DNA of 64,000 nucleotides from an uncultured Opitutales bacterium (GCA_900547395.1 URGP01000012.1:4428-68427), one strand, 5' to 3'; positions 34,600 to 44,347 are shown, numbered from the stretch's first letter. Made by a program: numbers and translations. Notes: generated by a model not told the origin, from the sequence alone.

Positions 34600-36410
34600 A
34601 GTTTTTCAAGCTCCGAATAGAGATTGCCTGTTTCGTTTGCTTCGGGAGTGTATCCGCCGAATGCGATTGCGTCTGCGCCGTCGAAAATTTTTGCGGCGAA
34701 CTTTTGGTCGTTTTCCGAAAAGCCGAGGCTGTTCATTATTGAGATGGCGTCGGTTCGAGTTATTGCGCCCGCGTCAAACCCGCTTGCAACCGAAAGCGAA
34801 TTTTGAAGGGCGCGAGCTCCGAATTCAAAAAATTCTTTCGGATTGTTTTTTTGCGCCGCAGATTTTGCGCTTGCCAAATCTTTTTTAAGTTCGGATTTTG
34901 CAAGAGACTTGCGGGCAAACACGGGGTCGTCGGCAAGCTTGTTTTGTTTCATTTTGGCAAGAATTATCCATGCAATCGCAAGCAGGGCGGCACATTGGGC
35001 AAGCCAGAAATATGGAGATGCCAAAATTCCGCTTGAAGACTGCAATGCGGACGGGGTCTCTTCTATAATCGGCATAGGGTCTTTTTCATCTTGCGTTTGC
35101 GCCTTGCGCTTGGCGTAGCTCTTTGACGGCGCAACGCTTACGGATACGGGGGCGATTTTAAGCTCTTCGTATTTTTGCGACTTGGGATTGAAGTAGCTGA
35201 AAACGGCGGAAGGCGTTTCTTTCAAATCGGGCGCGGTTGGAACAAGGGTGTATGAGAATTTCTTGACGCCCTTAAATCCGTATCCGCCGCTTTCGTCCTT
35301 AAAGGAAGTTTTGGGCTTGTATTCTTTCCAGCTCTGAGATGGTGAAAGTTTAGGGGCGGAAATCCTGTCGAAATTGCCTGTGCCCGAAATTGAAATATCC
35401 ATAACGCACGGCTCGCCTACACTCAAAGAAGATTCGTCCAACTTTGCGTTTTCCGCCTCAAATTCGCCGATGGCTCCCGAAAATCCGCTTGGCATATTTT
35501 CTTTCGGAAGCTCCAAAACGTCCACCGCCTGCTCCTTTGAAGTCAGCGTAAAGTTTTGGTTTGAGCTGAAAAATCCGCCGAACGCGGAAGAAAAAATTCC
35601 GTTTGCCTCAAATTGGATTTTAAAGTTGCCCGTCTTTACGGGAGTTACCACGGTCGAAAAGACGAACTCCACGGGAAAGTTCGGGTCCTTTGTTTCAACC
35701 GCCTTGCCTTCCGTTAAAAATCCCTGGCAGACAAAGGCGTCGCTGTTTTTTATTGACGGGGTGAGCTGCCTTAATTTTATGTCGGAATTTAAAATTTTGC
35801 CGCTGAACTTGAAAGAGACTTGGCATGGAACTGCTTGCCCGACATAAATTTTTTCAGCCGCGAATTTTATTTCTGCGGAAGTTTCTTTTTGAAGGTCGAA
35901 TGTTTCCTGCGGCGCGGACTTTCTCATTCTCTGGCGCGTTATGCCGGGGAATTGCGAAAAGCCGAAGTTCGACATCATTTCTTCCATCTCTTCAAACGGG
36001 TCATAGGCGGATGATGTCGAAATGTTTTGGGGGGCGTTCGGGCTTGCCTTTAACGATGCCGCGGGAATTTTGTACGTCTTGCCGCCTGCTGAAATTTCCC
36101 ATGCTTTGACTTCAAATTCTCCGTCCTGTGTGGGGATATAGTTGAACGTCAAAATTTTTTCGCGGACGGGCGTTTGCATGTTTGTGATGCTCATCCTTGT
36201 CTGAACTCCCGAGCCGACATACTGCAATTCAGGCGGGGTAGGTATGTTTTCAGCGGTTATGTCCGCTTCGACGTCTTTTAAGACAACCGAATATTGCGCG
36301 ACTTGCCCCTTGCGCACAATAGGCGGATTAAAACCGTTTGAGCTGATGGATTGCGCCATTAGGCAAACGGTAAAAAAAATCGTTAAAATTGAGGAGATTG
36401 CTTTTTTCAT
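34575..36410 (-). CDS. batD: BatD (BatD/oxygen-tolerance family protein)
   Basis: About 611 residues with a signal peptide (cleavage after LMAQ near residue 20), several beta-sandwich repeats in the periplasm ('RKGQVAQYSVVLKDVEAD', 'VGQAVPCQVSFKFSGK'), one membrane helix near 465-485 and a cytoplasmic tail. This matches BatD. A Ser/Pro-Gln segment, 'AYDPFEEMEEMMSNFGFSQF', gives an acidic loop. The ATG at 36410, one base after the BatB/C stop, is used. The Bat complex is implicated in stress tolerance and envelope function. Its molecular job is unsettled. Confidence 0.88.
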   Translation of the reverse strand: MKKAISSILTIFFTVCLMAQSISSNGFNPPIVRKGQVAQYSVVLKDVEADITAENIPTPPELQYVGSGVQTRMSITNMQTPVREKILTFNYIPTQDGEFEVKAWEISAGGKTYKIPAASLKASPNAPQNISTSSAYDPFEEMEEMMSNFGFSQFPGITRQRMRKSAPQETFDLQKETSAEIKFAAEKIYVGQAVPCQVSFKFSGKILNSDIKLRQLTPSIKNSDAFVCQGFLTEGKAVETKDPNFPVEFVFSTVVTPVKTGNFKIQFEANGIFSSAFGGFFSSNQNFTLTSKEQAVDVLELPKENMPSGFSGAIGEFEAENAKLDESSLSVGEPCVMDISISGTGNFDRISAPKLSPSQSWKEYKPKTSFKDESGGYGFKGVKKFSYTLVPTAPDLKETPSAVFSYFNPKSQKYEELKIAPVSVSVAPSKSYAKRKAQTQDEKDPMPIIEETPSALQSSSGILASPYFWLAQCAALLAIAWIILAKMKQNKLADDPVFARKSLAKSELKKDLASAKSAAQKNNPKEFFEFGARALQNSLSVASGFDAGAITRTDAISIMNSLGFSENDQKFAAKIFDGADAIAFGGYTPEANETGNLYSELEKLCQTLSQK

Positions 36411-36411
36411 C

Positions 36412-38841
36412 TTACCAATCCTTGTATTTCTTTTCTTCAAATCTGTTGCGCTGTGTTCCGTAGCCCGAGAATGGGAGCTTCTTTTCGTCGTCTTTCAAGG
36501 AGTCGAGGACTTGCGCGGCTTCGCGGCGCGTCATCACTCCCGCCTGCGAACGGTAATCGAAGGGCGTTCCGTCTTTATCCTCTTCCGCTTGCACGGATTC
36601 CTTTGCGTCTTTGCCTTGCTTTTCTTCCGCGGGCGAGGGTGTTTCGTCTTTTTTATCGGCGGAATTTTCTTCTTTTTGAATATCGGAATTTACCGCCTGC
36701 TCGTTTTGCTTGTTTTCGGCGTTTTGATTTTCGGAATTTTGACCGTTTTCTTTTTGGTTTTCTTGGGCGTTGTTTGATTTATTGTTTTCCTTTGAATCTT
36801 GATTTTTTTGGTTTTTATCTTTTTCGCTTTGGTCGGCGTTTTGATTTTTGCTCTGATTTTCCCCGTTTTGTTGTTGATTGTCTTGGCTGTTTTGTTGGTT
36901 TTCCTGCGAATTATTTTTGTCTTGGTTCTGATTGTTTTCTTGCTTTTGGTTATTCTGCTTGTCGTTTTGCTTGTTATTTTGATTGTCTTTGTTTTGTTGG
37001 TTATTTTGGCTGTCTTGATTTTGGTCGTTTTGTTGGTTGTCCTTGTTGTCGTCGCGCAGGAGTTTTTTCAGCTCTTCGATATTTTTTTCGAGGGCTTTTT
37101 TTTGCAAATCAAAGTTTTCTGACGCGCCTTTCAACGCTGAATTTGTTTCGGCGATTTTCTTTGCGGCGTTTTTCGCGGCGGAAAGATTTTTCGACGCGCT
37201 TTGCATTTCGGGGTAGAGCTCAACCGCATTCTCAAAATTCTTTTGGGACAAAAGAGTTTCTGCTTGTGTTTTTTTCAAGGCTTCGCGGGTTTTAGTTAAG
37301 GTTTTTTCAGTTTCTTCTATGGACTTTTTTGACTGTTCGCATTGTGAAATCGCGCCTTTTATTTCGTTTTGCAAATTTTGCTCTTTTAACGCCTCTTCGC
37401 CAGAATTTTTGAGGGTGTCCAATCCCTTTTTCAGGGTTTTGCCTGAAAAGTCAAGGGCTGATGCCGTTTGAGTTTCGGTCTGTTTTGCGCCTTCAACGGT
37501 CTTTTGGGCATCGGCTTTTTCAAAGGATTTTTTTGCGTCTTCGTATCCGACGCATCCCAAATTGTAGTAGCTCTTGGCGTGGATTTGCATATCGTTTTGA
37601 GAATATGCTATCGCCTTGTAAAAATTCTCTTTTGCATGCTCTGAATTTTTGTTTTCAAAAGCATCTATGCCCGCGTTGAAAAAATCCCTCCAAGTCTTAG
37701 GCTCTTCGGTTTTTTGCGCGGCGGCGTTATCCTTTTCTTGCGCGCTTTCTTTTTGATTTTCTTGGGCTTTCAAATCCGAAGTTGAGGCGAATGAGGCGCA
37801 CAGCAATACTGCGGCAATCACTCCGAGATTAGCGCGCCTGCCTTTAAATGTTTTACGCGATTCCAAAATGAAATCCAGTACCAGCAGAATTATGGACAGT
37901 GCGAGAGGAATTTGAAATCTTTCTATTGCTATTTTCTTCATCTTTGCGGAAAGTTCCGACTTCGGGGCTTTTTTTATGCCCGCTTCGTAGATTGCGTCCA
38001 TGCCGCCGTCGGAGAGGTTTGCGTAGATGCCGCCCGTCGCTTTTGCCACTTGTTTTAAAAGGTCTTCATTTAGCTTGCTTGAAACCAAATTGCCGTCTGC
38101 GTCCCTTACGAACTCCAATTTTCCGTATTCGTTGCGGACGGGGATAGGCTCTCCGTTTTGAAGACCCACGCCGAGCGTGTAAATTTTTATTCCCTTTTCA
38201 TTGGAGGCTTTTTCAGCCCTTTTTACGCCCGACTGTTCAAGCTCTTCGCCGTCGCTTATAAGGACGAGAATTTTTTGGTTTTTCGAGTCCGAAAATGCGG
38301 AATCGGCTTCGTCGATTGCGCTTGCGATGTTTGTGCCGCCGCGCTGGATTATGTTTGTGTCGAGAGAATCAAGCGACATTCTGAATGCGCCGTAGTCGAG
38401 GGTTATGGGGCATTGCAGAAATGCCTGACCGCTAAACGCGACAAGCCCGATTCTGTCTCCGCCAAGCCTTTCAACCACGTCGTTTATGGCAAGCTTTGCG
38501 CGTTCGAGGCGGTTTGGCTTTATGTCTTCTGCAAGCATGCTTTTTGATGTGTCCACCGCGAAAATTATATCGACGCCCATTTGATGCTCTTCCGTCCACT
38601 TGTACCCCCATTGCGGGCGGGCGAGGGCGAACATCATGAGGGAAATTGCAGAGGCAAATAATATGGATTTTGCGAAAATCTTTACGCCGCTTACATTTTG
38701 GCTTAAAGCGGGCAGGATTTCCTTTGAGGCAAATTGCGCCAAAATATTTCTCTTTTTGTTTTTGAAATACGCCGCCGCAGCAATCGCCGCGAAGAATGAG
38801 GCGACTGCCAAAAGGGCGATGAGTGGATATTGAATCGTCAT
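36412..38841 (-). CDS. Fused BatB-BatC: VWA domain plus TPR and Asn/Gln/Lys-rich region
   Basis: 809 residues that combine two Bat proteins. Residues 1-330 are BatB: two N-terminal helices, a VWA domain with the MIDAS motif DTSKS at 97-101, and a C-terminal helix. Near 337-357 a hydrophobic segment ending in 'ASFASTSDLKA' looks like the old BatC signal peptide. Then come TPR repeats (about 385-430), a coiled coil and a 150-residue low-complexity stretch of Asn, Gln, Lys, Asp, Glu and Ser (about 590-745), ending in 'MTRREAAQVLDSLKDDEKKL', the usual BatC end. BatB and BatC are normally separate neighbours. A single reading frame covers both here. Confidence 0.88.
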   Translation of the reverse strand: MTIQYPLIALLAVASFFAAIAAAAYFKNKKRNILAQFASKEILPALSQNVSGVKIFAKSILFASAISLMMFALARPQWGYKWTEEHQMGVDIIFAVDTSKSMLAEDIKPNRLERAKLAINDVVERLGGDRIGLVAFSGQAFLQCPITLDYGAFRMSLDSLDTNIIQRGGTNIASAIDEADSAFSDSKNQKILVLISDGEELEQSGVKRAEKASNEKGIKIYTLGVGLQNGEPIPVRNEYGKLEFVRDADGNLVSSKLNEDLLKQVAKATGGIYANLSDGGMDAIYEAGIKKAPKSELSAKMKKIAIERFQIPLALSIILLVLDFILESRKTFKGRRANLGVIAAVLLCASFASTSDLKAQENQKESAQEKDNAAAQKTEEPKTWRDFFNAGIDAFENKNSEHAKENFYKAIAYSQNDMQIHAKSYYNLGCVGYEDAKKSFEKADAQKTVEGAKQTETQTASALDFSGKTLKKGLDTLKNSGEEALKEQNLQNEIKGAISQCEQSKKSIEETEKTLTKTREALKKTQAETLLSQKNFENAVELYPEMQSASKNLSAAKNAAKKIAETNSALKGASENFDLQKKALEKNIEELKKLLRDDNKDNQQNDQNQDSQNNQQNKDNQNNKQNDKQNNQKQENNQNQDKNNSQENQQNSQDNQQQNGENQSKNQNADQSEKDKNQKNQDSKENNKSNNAQENQKENGQNSENQNAENKQNEQAVNSDIQKEENSADKKDETPSPAEEKQGKDAKESVQAEEDKDGTPFDYRSQAGVMTRREAAQVLDSLKDDEKKLPFSGYGTQRNRFEEKKYKDW

Positions 38842-39875
38842 GGCAAAGTCCTAAATCTGGTGTTCGCAAGCAGGCGTTCCAGCATAAGCAGGGCGAGCGC
38901 CAAAATCAGCGGATAGGCAAACAGTTCGTTATATTCCGTGAAATTGTGGATTTTAACCTTCGTTTTTTCAAGGGAGTCAATTTGGTTATAAATGGATTGC
39001 AAATTTTTGTAGTCGGTGGCGCGGTAGAATTTGCCGCCCGTGATTTCGGCGATTTTTTTGAGAGAGGCTTCGTCAATCTGGCTTATGCCGTGCCCCGCAA
39101 TTTGGGGCTTGCCGAATTTGTTGCGGATAATCCTGCCGTTTTCGTCTGCCGCGGCGTAGGGTATTCTGCCGCTTTTGCCCGCGGCGATGATGTATATTTT
39201 TGTATCGAAACTTGCGGCGGCTTCGGCGGCTGCTATGGGGGATATTTTGCCCGCATTGTTGTCGCCGTCGGTAAGGAGAATTATCACTCGGCTTTTGGCG
39301 TCTTTTAAGTCTCTTAGCCTGTTTACGCTCGTTGCTATTGCCGAACCTATTGCGGTGCTTGAACCGTCTATCATTCCGATTTCAACCCTTGATATATTTT
39401 GCAAAAGCCAGTCGTGGTTCAGTGTGAGGGGGGAAACGACGAAGGTGTTTGAGGCGAAAATTGTCATTCCTATCCTGTCGCTCGGGCGTTTTTTTATGAA
39501 CTGTTCAATTACATTTTTTACAGCGTCAAGGCGGGTTTGAAGCTCCGCGCGGTTTTCCGACAAGTCGAGAGCCGCCATTGAGCCTGAAACGTCAACCGCC
39601 AAAACAATGTCAATGCCGCTTTCTTCCCTTTCCGTATAGCCCTTGCCAAGCCTCGGGCGGGCGAGCGCGACAATCAAAAGGGCGAGCGCAAGCAGCCTTA
39701 AAAACATTAGAATTGCGCCCGCCTTGCTGCGCTTGAATTTTGCGACGTTATTGGCTATGGCGATGCTTGAAAACAAAATGGAGCCGCTCTTGCCTGTTCT
39801 TCCTTTCAGAATTGCAAGCAGCGGGAGGGCTGCCAAGAGCCATAAAAATTCAGGATTTGAGAAATCGAAATTCAT
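38838..39875 (-). CDS. batA: BatA, VWA domain membrane protein
   Basis: 345 residues: short N-terminal helices, VWA domain with an intact MIDAS 'DVSGSMAALD' (residues about 91-100), 'RIGMTIFASNTFVVSPLT', 'LLTDGDNNAG' and a C-terminal membrane helix. Paralogous to the N-terminal half of the next gene, which it overlaps by four bases. Confidence 0.93.
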   Translation of the reverse strand: MNFDFSNPEFLWLLAALPLLAILKGRTGKSGSILFSSIAIANNVAKFKRSKAGAILMFLRLLALALLIVALARPRLGKGYTEREESGIDIVLAVDVSGSMAALDLSENRAELQTRLDAVKNVIEQFIKKRPSDRIGMTIFASNTFVVSPLTLNHDWLLQNISRVEIGMIDGSSTAIGSAIATSVNRLRDLKDAKSRVIILLTDGDNNAGKISPIAAAEAAASFDTKIYIIAAGKSGRIPYAAADENGRIIRNKFGKPQIAGHGISQIDEASLKKIAEITGGKFYRATDYKNLQSIYNQIDSLEKTKVKIHNFTEYNELFAYPLILALALLMLERLLANTRFRTLP

Positions 39876-40363
39876 TTTTTTGCGGCGTTTATTTTTGCGT
39901 CTTGGCTTTCCACGAAATCAATGGCGAGATTCGACATTTTTGACCTTCCTTTGCTTCCGAATTCCGCACCCGCGAATTTTGCGAGGTCTGCAAGCGTGAG
40001 AAGCTCCGCTATTTGCTTTTTTGCGCCTTCGTCGAGATTTTCGGAGTTTGACGCAATTTTTAAAAATTCTTCGGTTGTGCGTTCGGGGGCGGGCATTTTG
40101 TAAACTTCGCTTATGTATTCCCTTACCGCCGCACTTACATAGAACGCGAAAAGGGAATCTGTTGCGGACATCGCCGCCGCTTTTATTTGAAGCATTGCCT
40201 TTTCAAGCGGAGTTTCGGCAGGCTTGTTTTTTTTGCGGGTGAGAAATCCCAAAATGAACGCCAAAAGCATTGCCGCGGCAACGAACCAAGCCCAGTATTC
40301 CTGCCAGAATGTCGGCTCGATTTTACCCGTCAAAGAGTCTATTTCTTCAAAAACGCCGTTCAT
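39872..40363 (-). CDS. DUF4381 domain membrane protein of the Bat operon
   Basis: 163 residues with one membrane helix at about 26-43 and a cytoplasmic helical domain ('FAFYVSAAVREYISEVYKMPAPERTTEE', residues about 72-100, ends quoted). This matches the DUF4381 protein regularly found between DUF58 and BatA. It overlaps both neighbours by four bases, which shows tight translational coupling. Role unknown. Confidence 0.85.
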   Translation of the reverse strand: MNGVFEEIDSLTGKIEPTFWQEYWAWFVAAAMLLAFILGFLTRKKNKPAETPLEKAMLQIKAAAMSATDSLFAFYVSAAVREYISEVYKMPAPERTTEEFLKIASNSENLDEGAKKQIAELLTLADLAKFAGAEFGSKGRSKMSNLAIDFVESQDAKINAAKK

Positions 40364-41280
40364 CTGCGCTTCCTTTCCTCAAAAAATTTGCGAAGTTTGA
40401 CAATATAGGGCTTCCCCGCCTCTATCCTGACGGAGTCTATGCCTATTCTTGCGAGGGCGTTTTTAAAGTCTTTCATTCTTTTTAAATTTTCCGCCTTATA
40501 TGCGTCCGTAAGTTCTTTTGAGAATGTGTCAAGCTCGACAACTTCACCCGTTTCGCTGTCTTCCAGTACTATCGTTCCGAGATTTGGAAGCTCAGTTTCA
40601 CGTTCATCGAACACGTTTACGCATATTAAGTCGTGGCGGCGGTTGGTCAAGTCGAGGGCTTTTAAGACGGAATCTTGCGCGCGCAAATCCGGGTTTGGCA
40701 AAACTCCGTCGGGCCCCTGCAAAAAGTCGCTTAAAAGCACGACAATCGCGCGGCGTTTCAAAAGCCTGTTTATGCCGTCTAAGGCATTTGAAATGTTTGT
40801 TTTTGAATGTTTCGGCTTGAAAAACAAAATTTCCCTTATGAGGCGCAGAATGTGCCGTCTGCCTTTGCGGGGAGGTATGATAAGCTCTATTTCGTCTGTA
40901 AATAGGGCAAGCCCCACCTTGTCGCCGTTTTTTGCGGCGGAGAAGGCGAGCACGCTTGCAAGCTCTGCTTCAAGCTCCCTTTTGGTTTGCGAATTTGAGC
41001 CGAAAGCCCCGCTTGCGGACAGGTCAACTGCGAGCATCATTGTAAGCTCGCGCTCTTCGCGGTATTTCTTAACATGGGCTTTCCCCGTCCGCGCAGTAAC
41101 GTTCCAGTCTATGCTTCGTATTTCGTCGCCCGGCTGGTATTCGCGCGCTTCTTCAAAGTCCATTCCCTGTCCCTTGAAGACGCTGTGGTACGCTCCCGCA
41201 ATCGCGTCGCTTACCTGCTTTCGGGTGGCGATTTCTATACGCCTTACCTTGCGCAGCATTTCTTTGACGGAGTCGCTCAT
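40360..41280 (-). CDS. DUF58 domain protein of the Bat operon
   Basis: A 306-residue cytoplasmic protein. 'GQGMDFEEAREYQPGDEIRSIDW' (ends quoted) with 'NVTARTGKAHVKKYREERELTM' in part is the DUF58 signature. A VWA-like fold follows with 'MLAVDLSASGAF' and 'VVLLSDFLQG'. DUF58 proteins are regular partners of MoxR ATPases and are thought to act as adaptors. Confidence 0.93.
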   Translation of the reverse strand: MSDSVKEMLRKVRRIEIATRKQVSDAIAGAYHSVFKGQGMDFEEAREYQPGDEIRSIDWNVTARTGKAHVKKYREERELTMMLAVDLSASGAFGSNSQTKRELEAELASVLAFSAAKNGDKVGLALFTDEIELIIPPRKGRRHILRLIREILFFKPKHSKTNISNALDGINRLLKRRAIVVLLSDFLQGPDGVLPNPDLRAQDSVLKALDLTNRRHDLICVNVFDERETELPNLGTIVLEDSETGEVVELDTFSKELTDAYKAENLKRMKDFKNALARIGIDSVRIEAGKPYIVKLRKFFEERKRR

Positions 41281-41311
41281 TTTCGCAAAAAATTTAAGGG
41301 CATTTTTTTAA

Positions 41312-42301
41312 TCAGGGAACCGCGACTTTGTCCAAAATTTCCTTTATCATTGCTTCTGTTGTGACGCCTTCGGCTTCCGCTTCGTAAGAGGGGATTAGTC
41401 GGTGGCGCAGCACGTCGGGGGCGATGTCTTTTATGTCCTGTGGCGTAACATAGCCTCTGCCTTGCAGGAACGCGTGGGCTTTTGACGCCAAAGAGAGGGC
41501 GATTGTCGCTCTCGGAGACGCTCCGAAGCGTATGAAATTATCCAAATCGAGCTTGTACGACGACGGCTTTCTGGTTGCGAAAACCAAATTTACGATGTAG
41601 TCTTTTATTTTGTCGTCCACATAGATTTCATCGACGACTTTTCTTGACTGCATTATTTTTTCAGGAGTCACAACCGTGTTGATTTCGGTTTTGACGTCTG
41701 TTTTTGCCATCATGTCCAATATGAGCCTTTCCTCTTCTTTCGAGGGATAGCCCACGTTCAGCTTGAACATGAAGCGGTCAACTTGCGCTTCGGGGAGCTG
41801 GTATGTTCCCTCCTGGTCGATTGGGTTTTGGGTTGCCAAAACCAAAAACGGCGAGGGCAGGGGATAGGTTGTGCCTCCGATTGACACCTGCCTTTCCTGC
41901 ATAGCTTCAAGTAGCGCGCTTTGCACCTTTGCGGGGGCGCGGTTGATTTCGTCAGCCAGCACAAAGTTTGCGAAAACAGGGCCTTTTTGGGTTACAAATT
42001 CGCCTTTTGACTGGTTGAAAATCAAAGTTCCCACTATGTCGGCAGGCAGGAGGTCGGGCGTGAACTGAATTCGGTTAAACTGCGCTTCGGCGGCGGATGC
42101 GAGTGTTTTTATTGCGAGTGTTTTTGCAAGCCCCGGAACGCCTTCAAGCAAAATATGACCGTTTGCGAGGACGCCTTCAATCATTCTGTCCACAAGGTAT
42201 TTTTGCCCGACGACGGTTTTTGAAATTTCTCCCCTAAGCAGGGTTGTCCAATCCGAGGATTGCCTTACTTTATCGTTTATTTCTGATAGGTTTGCGCTCA
42301 T
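41312..42301 (-). CDS. MoxR family AAA+ ATPase
   Basis: 329 residues with Walker A in 'EGVPGLAKTLAI', Walker B 'LADEINRAPAKVQSALLEAM', sensor 1 'LATQNPIDQEGTYQLPEAQ' and the C-terminal lid ('GASPRATIALSLASKAHA'). MoxR ATPases act as chaperones that mature VWA proteins, so the clients should be the BatA and BatB/C VWA domains encoded downstream. First gene of the Bat operon. It has a good -10 box 43 bases upstream. Confidence 0.95.
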   Translation of the reverse strand: MSANLSEINDKVRQSSDWTTLLRGEISKTVVGQKYLVDRMIEGVLANGHILLEGVPGLAKTLAIKTLASAAEAQFNRIQFTPDLLPADIVGTLIFNQSKGEFVTQKGPVFANFVLADEINRAPAKVQSALLEAMQERQVSIGGTTYPLPSPFLVLATQNPIDQEGTYQLPEAQVDRFMFKLNVGYPSKEEERLILDMMAKTDVKTEINTVVTPEKIMQSRKVVDEIYVDDKIKDYIVNLVFATRKPSSYKLDLDNFIRFGASPRATIALSLASKAHAFLQGRGYVTPQDIKDIAPDVLRHRLIPSYEAEAEGVTTEAMIKEILDKVAVP

Positions 42302-42343
42302 GTTCTTATTGTTAAATTCGTAAAAATGAAATTAAAATTAAAG

Positions 42344-42349
42344 ATTATA
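42344..42349 (-). promoter_or_regulatory. Candidate -10 box of the Bat operon
   Basis: A perfect TATAAT on the minus strand, 43 bases upstream of the moxR-type start, in the 81-base gap after aroA-cmk. I see no convincing -35 at 17 bases. Confidence 0.35.
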
Positions 42350-42382
42350 GACAAACTGCCCGCTTTTTTGTTCCGCAAAATT

Positions 42383-44347
42383 TCAGGCTTCCGCAATCAA
42401 GGCGAGGGTTTTGGCTATCACTTCTTCTTTCGACATGTTTGAAGTGTCTATCAAAACGGAGCCTTCGGGGCGGACGAGCGGGGCTGTTTTGCGGTTTTTG
42501 TCGAGGGCGTCGCGCTTTGAAATGGAGTCGGATATACCCTCGTTTGCGCGGCGTTTGCGGCGGGTTTCCTCGTCTGCGTCCAAAAATATTTTAATTTCCG
42601 CGTTCGGGAAAATCACGCTGCCTATGTCTCTCCCTTCCATTACAAGCCCCGCAAAGTTTTTTTCTTTCGCAACGCCTTCCATTGAACGCTGGTAGCCCTT
42701 CAAAAATTCCCTTACCTGCGGCATTGCGGCAAACAAAGAGACGTTTTGGTTTACTTTGTCGGTGCGTATCAAAGAATCTTCTATTTCTTTTCCGCCGACG
42801 GACATCCTTGCGGAATTTCCGAAAATCAGAGTCGATATTTCAACGCTTTTCAATGCTTGTGAAACTGCGTCTTCGCCAAGCGACGGCGCAATGCCTTCGT
42901 CAAGCAAAATGTATGCGATTGTGCGGTAGTGCGAGCCTGTGTCAACGTGCATATAGTTTAGGGTTTTTGCGCATTCTTTCGATACGCTTGATTTGCCGAC
43001 TGCGGCTCCGCCGTCGATTGCGACTGTTTTAAATTTCATGCTGTCCTTTCTTGACTGTTCGAGGATTTTGAAAAAGTCGGGCCATGTTTTTGACGAGCAT
43101 TGCGGGTCGTGTATTTCAATCCAAGCCTTTCCGCCGAAGATGTCGGCGCATCCGGCAACGCCGTGCGACATGGCAATTCTATGGTCTTTGTAGGTTTCGA
43201 TTTTTACGGGGCTTGAAATTTTTTTGGCAAGCTCCGATTTTTCGTACGGGAAAATTGTTATCGAATCTTCGTCAAACTCGACTTTTTTCGCGAATTTTGA
43301 AATTTCCCTTGCCATCGCTTCCACTCTGTCGCTCTCCTGTTTTCGGGTGTGTGCAATGCCCGTTATTTTAGTTGTGCGCCCGAATAGCGGGGCTATTGCG
43401 GCAAGCGTCAAAAAAGTGTCTGAAATATCGTTAAAGTCAAATTCGCACGCTTCGGCAGAAGGCTCCGACTTTAATGCGAGCAAGTCGTTTTCCACGCGGC
43501 GGCATTTTACAAGACCCGCTTTTTGCATCACTTGCGCAAACCCGACGTCGCCCTGCAATCCTTCGCGGGGAAAGTTTTTTACAAGCACCGCGCCCGAAGT
43601 TGCCGCCGCGAGCGCAATGGGATAGCTTGCCGCCGTAGCGTCGGTTTCAACCGTGTAAGATGAAATTTTGCAAGTTTTGGAATTTTTTACGATGTATTTT
43701 CCGTTTGAAGGGCATTCGACTTCAAATCCGAACTGGCGCATCATTTTAACCGTCATTTCAACAAATGGCTTTGAAACCGTACCGCCTTTTAAAGTTATGG
43801 AAGTTTCGGAACTTGCAAGGGTTTGCGACATCAGTATTGCCGATAGAATTTGGCTCGACCGGGTTGCGTCAAGCGATATTTCCCCTCCCGAAAACCCCTT
43901 TGTTTTGACTGCAAACGGGAATGAAAAACTTTCTTTTTTGAATGTAAATTCAGCTCCGAGATGTTCGAGAGCTTCAATCAAACCGCGCATGGGTCTTTTG
44001 TACATTTCTTCGTCGGAGTCGAATTCAAACTCTCCGTCTTTTATTGCGCATACGAATGCGGTTAAAAACCGCGCCGCCGTGCCTGCGTTGCCGACAAAGA
44101 GATTCGCGCTTTTTTTGGGGGAACCTGAAACTGATATGAAATTTTCGCCTTCCTCTATTTCAAAGCCCAAATTTTTAAGGCATTGCACCATAATTTGGGA
44201 GTCGCGCGAAACGAGGGGGTTAAAAATTTTTATTTTTTGCCCCGCCATTGCGGCAAGCAAAAGCGCGCGGTTTGTTATGCTTTTTGACCCGGGAGCCTGT
44301 ATTGCGGCGCAGGCGGGTTTTGTGAAAGGTTCTATTTTATAGTCCAT
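42383..44347 (-). CDS. Fused EPSP synthase and cytidylate kinase
   Basis: 654 residues. Residues 1-425 are AroA, 3-phosphoshikimate 1-carboxyvinyltransferase, with 'APGSKSITNRALLLAAM', 'GNAGTAARFLTAF' and 'DHRIAMSHGVAG'. Residues about 431-654 are Cmk, cytidylate kinase, with Walker A 'IDGGAAVGKSSVSKECA', 'DTGSHYRTIAYI', 'VMEGRDIGSVIFPNA' and the lid 'DKNRKTAPLVRPEGSV'. Both sets of active-site motifs look intact, so both activities are expected. It lies five bases downstream of tyrA. Confidence 0.93.
   Translation of the reverse strand: MDYKIEPFTKPACAAIQAPGSKSITNRALLLAAMAGQKIKIFNPLVSRDSQIMVQCLKNLGFEIEEGENFISVSGSPKKSANLFVGNAGTAARFLTAFVCAIKDGEFEFDSDEEMYKRPMRGLIEALEHLGAEFTFKKESFSFPFAVKTKGFSGGEISLDATRSSQILSAILMSQTLASSETSITLKGGTVSKPFVEMTVKMMRQFGFEVECPSNGKYIVKNSKTCKISSYTVETDATAASYPIALAAATSGAVLVKNFPREGLQGDVGFAQVMQKAGLVKCRRVENDLLALKSEPSAEACEFDFNDISDTFLTLAAIAPLFGRTTKITGIAHTRKQESDRVEAMAREISKFAKKVEFDEDSITIFPYEKSELAKKISSPVKIETYKDHRIAMSHGVAGCADIFGGKAWIEIHDPQCSSKTWPDFFKILEQSRKDSMKFKTVAIDGGAAVGKSSVSKECAKTLNYMHVDTGSHYRTIAYILLDEGIAPSLGEDAVSQALKSVEISTLIFGNSARMSVGGKEIEDSLIRTDKVNQNVSLFAAMPQVREFLKGYQRSMEGVAKEKNFAGLVMEGRDIGSVIFPNAEIKIFLDADEETRRKRRANEGISDSISKRDALDKNRKTAPLVRPEGSVLIDTSNMSKEEVIAKTLALIAEA

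Noticed and set aside
36660..37060. Tandem repeats or CRISPR-like array
   Set aside because: The repetition is codon-level low complexity of Asn/Gln/Lys/Asp inside BatB/C, without regular repeat and spacer units. No CRISPR array or insertion sequence was found anywhere in the window.
36799..37122. Hydrophobic 107-codon ORF antisense to BatB/C
   Set aside because: It is the complement of the Asn/Gln/Lys-rich tract, which reads as Val/Leu/Ile/Phe on the other strand.
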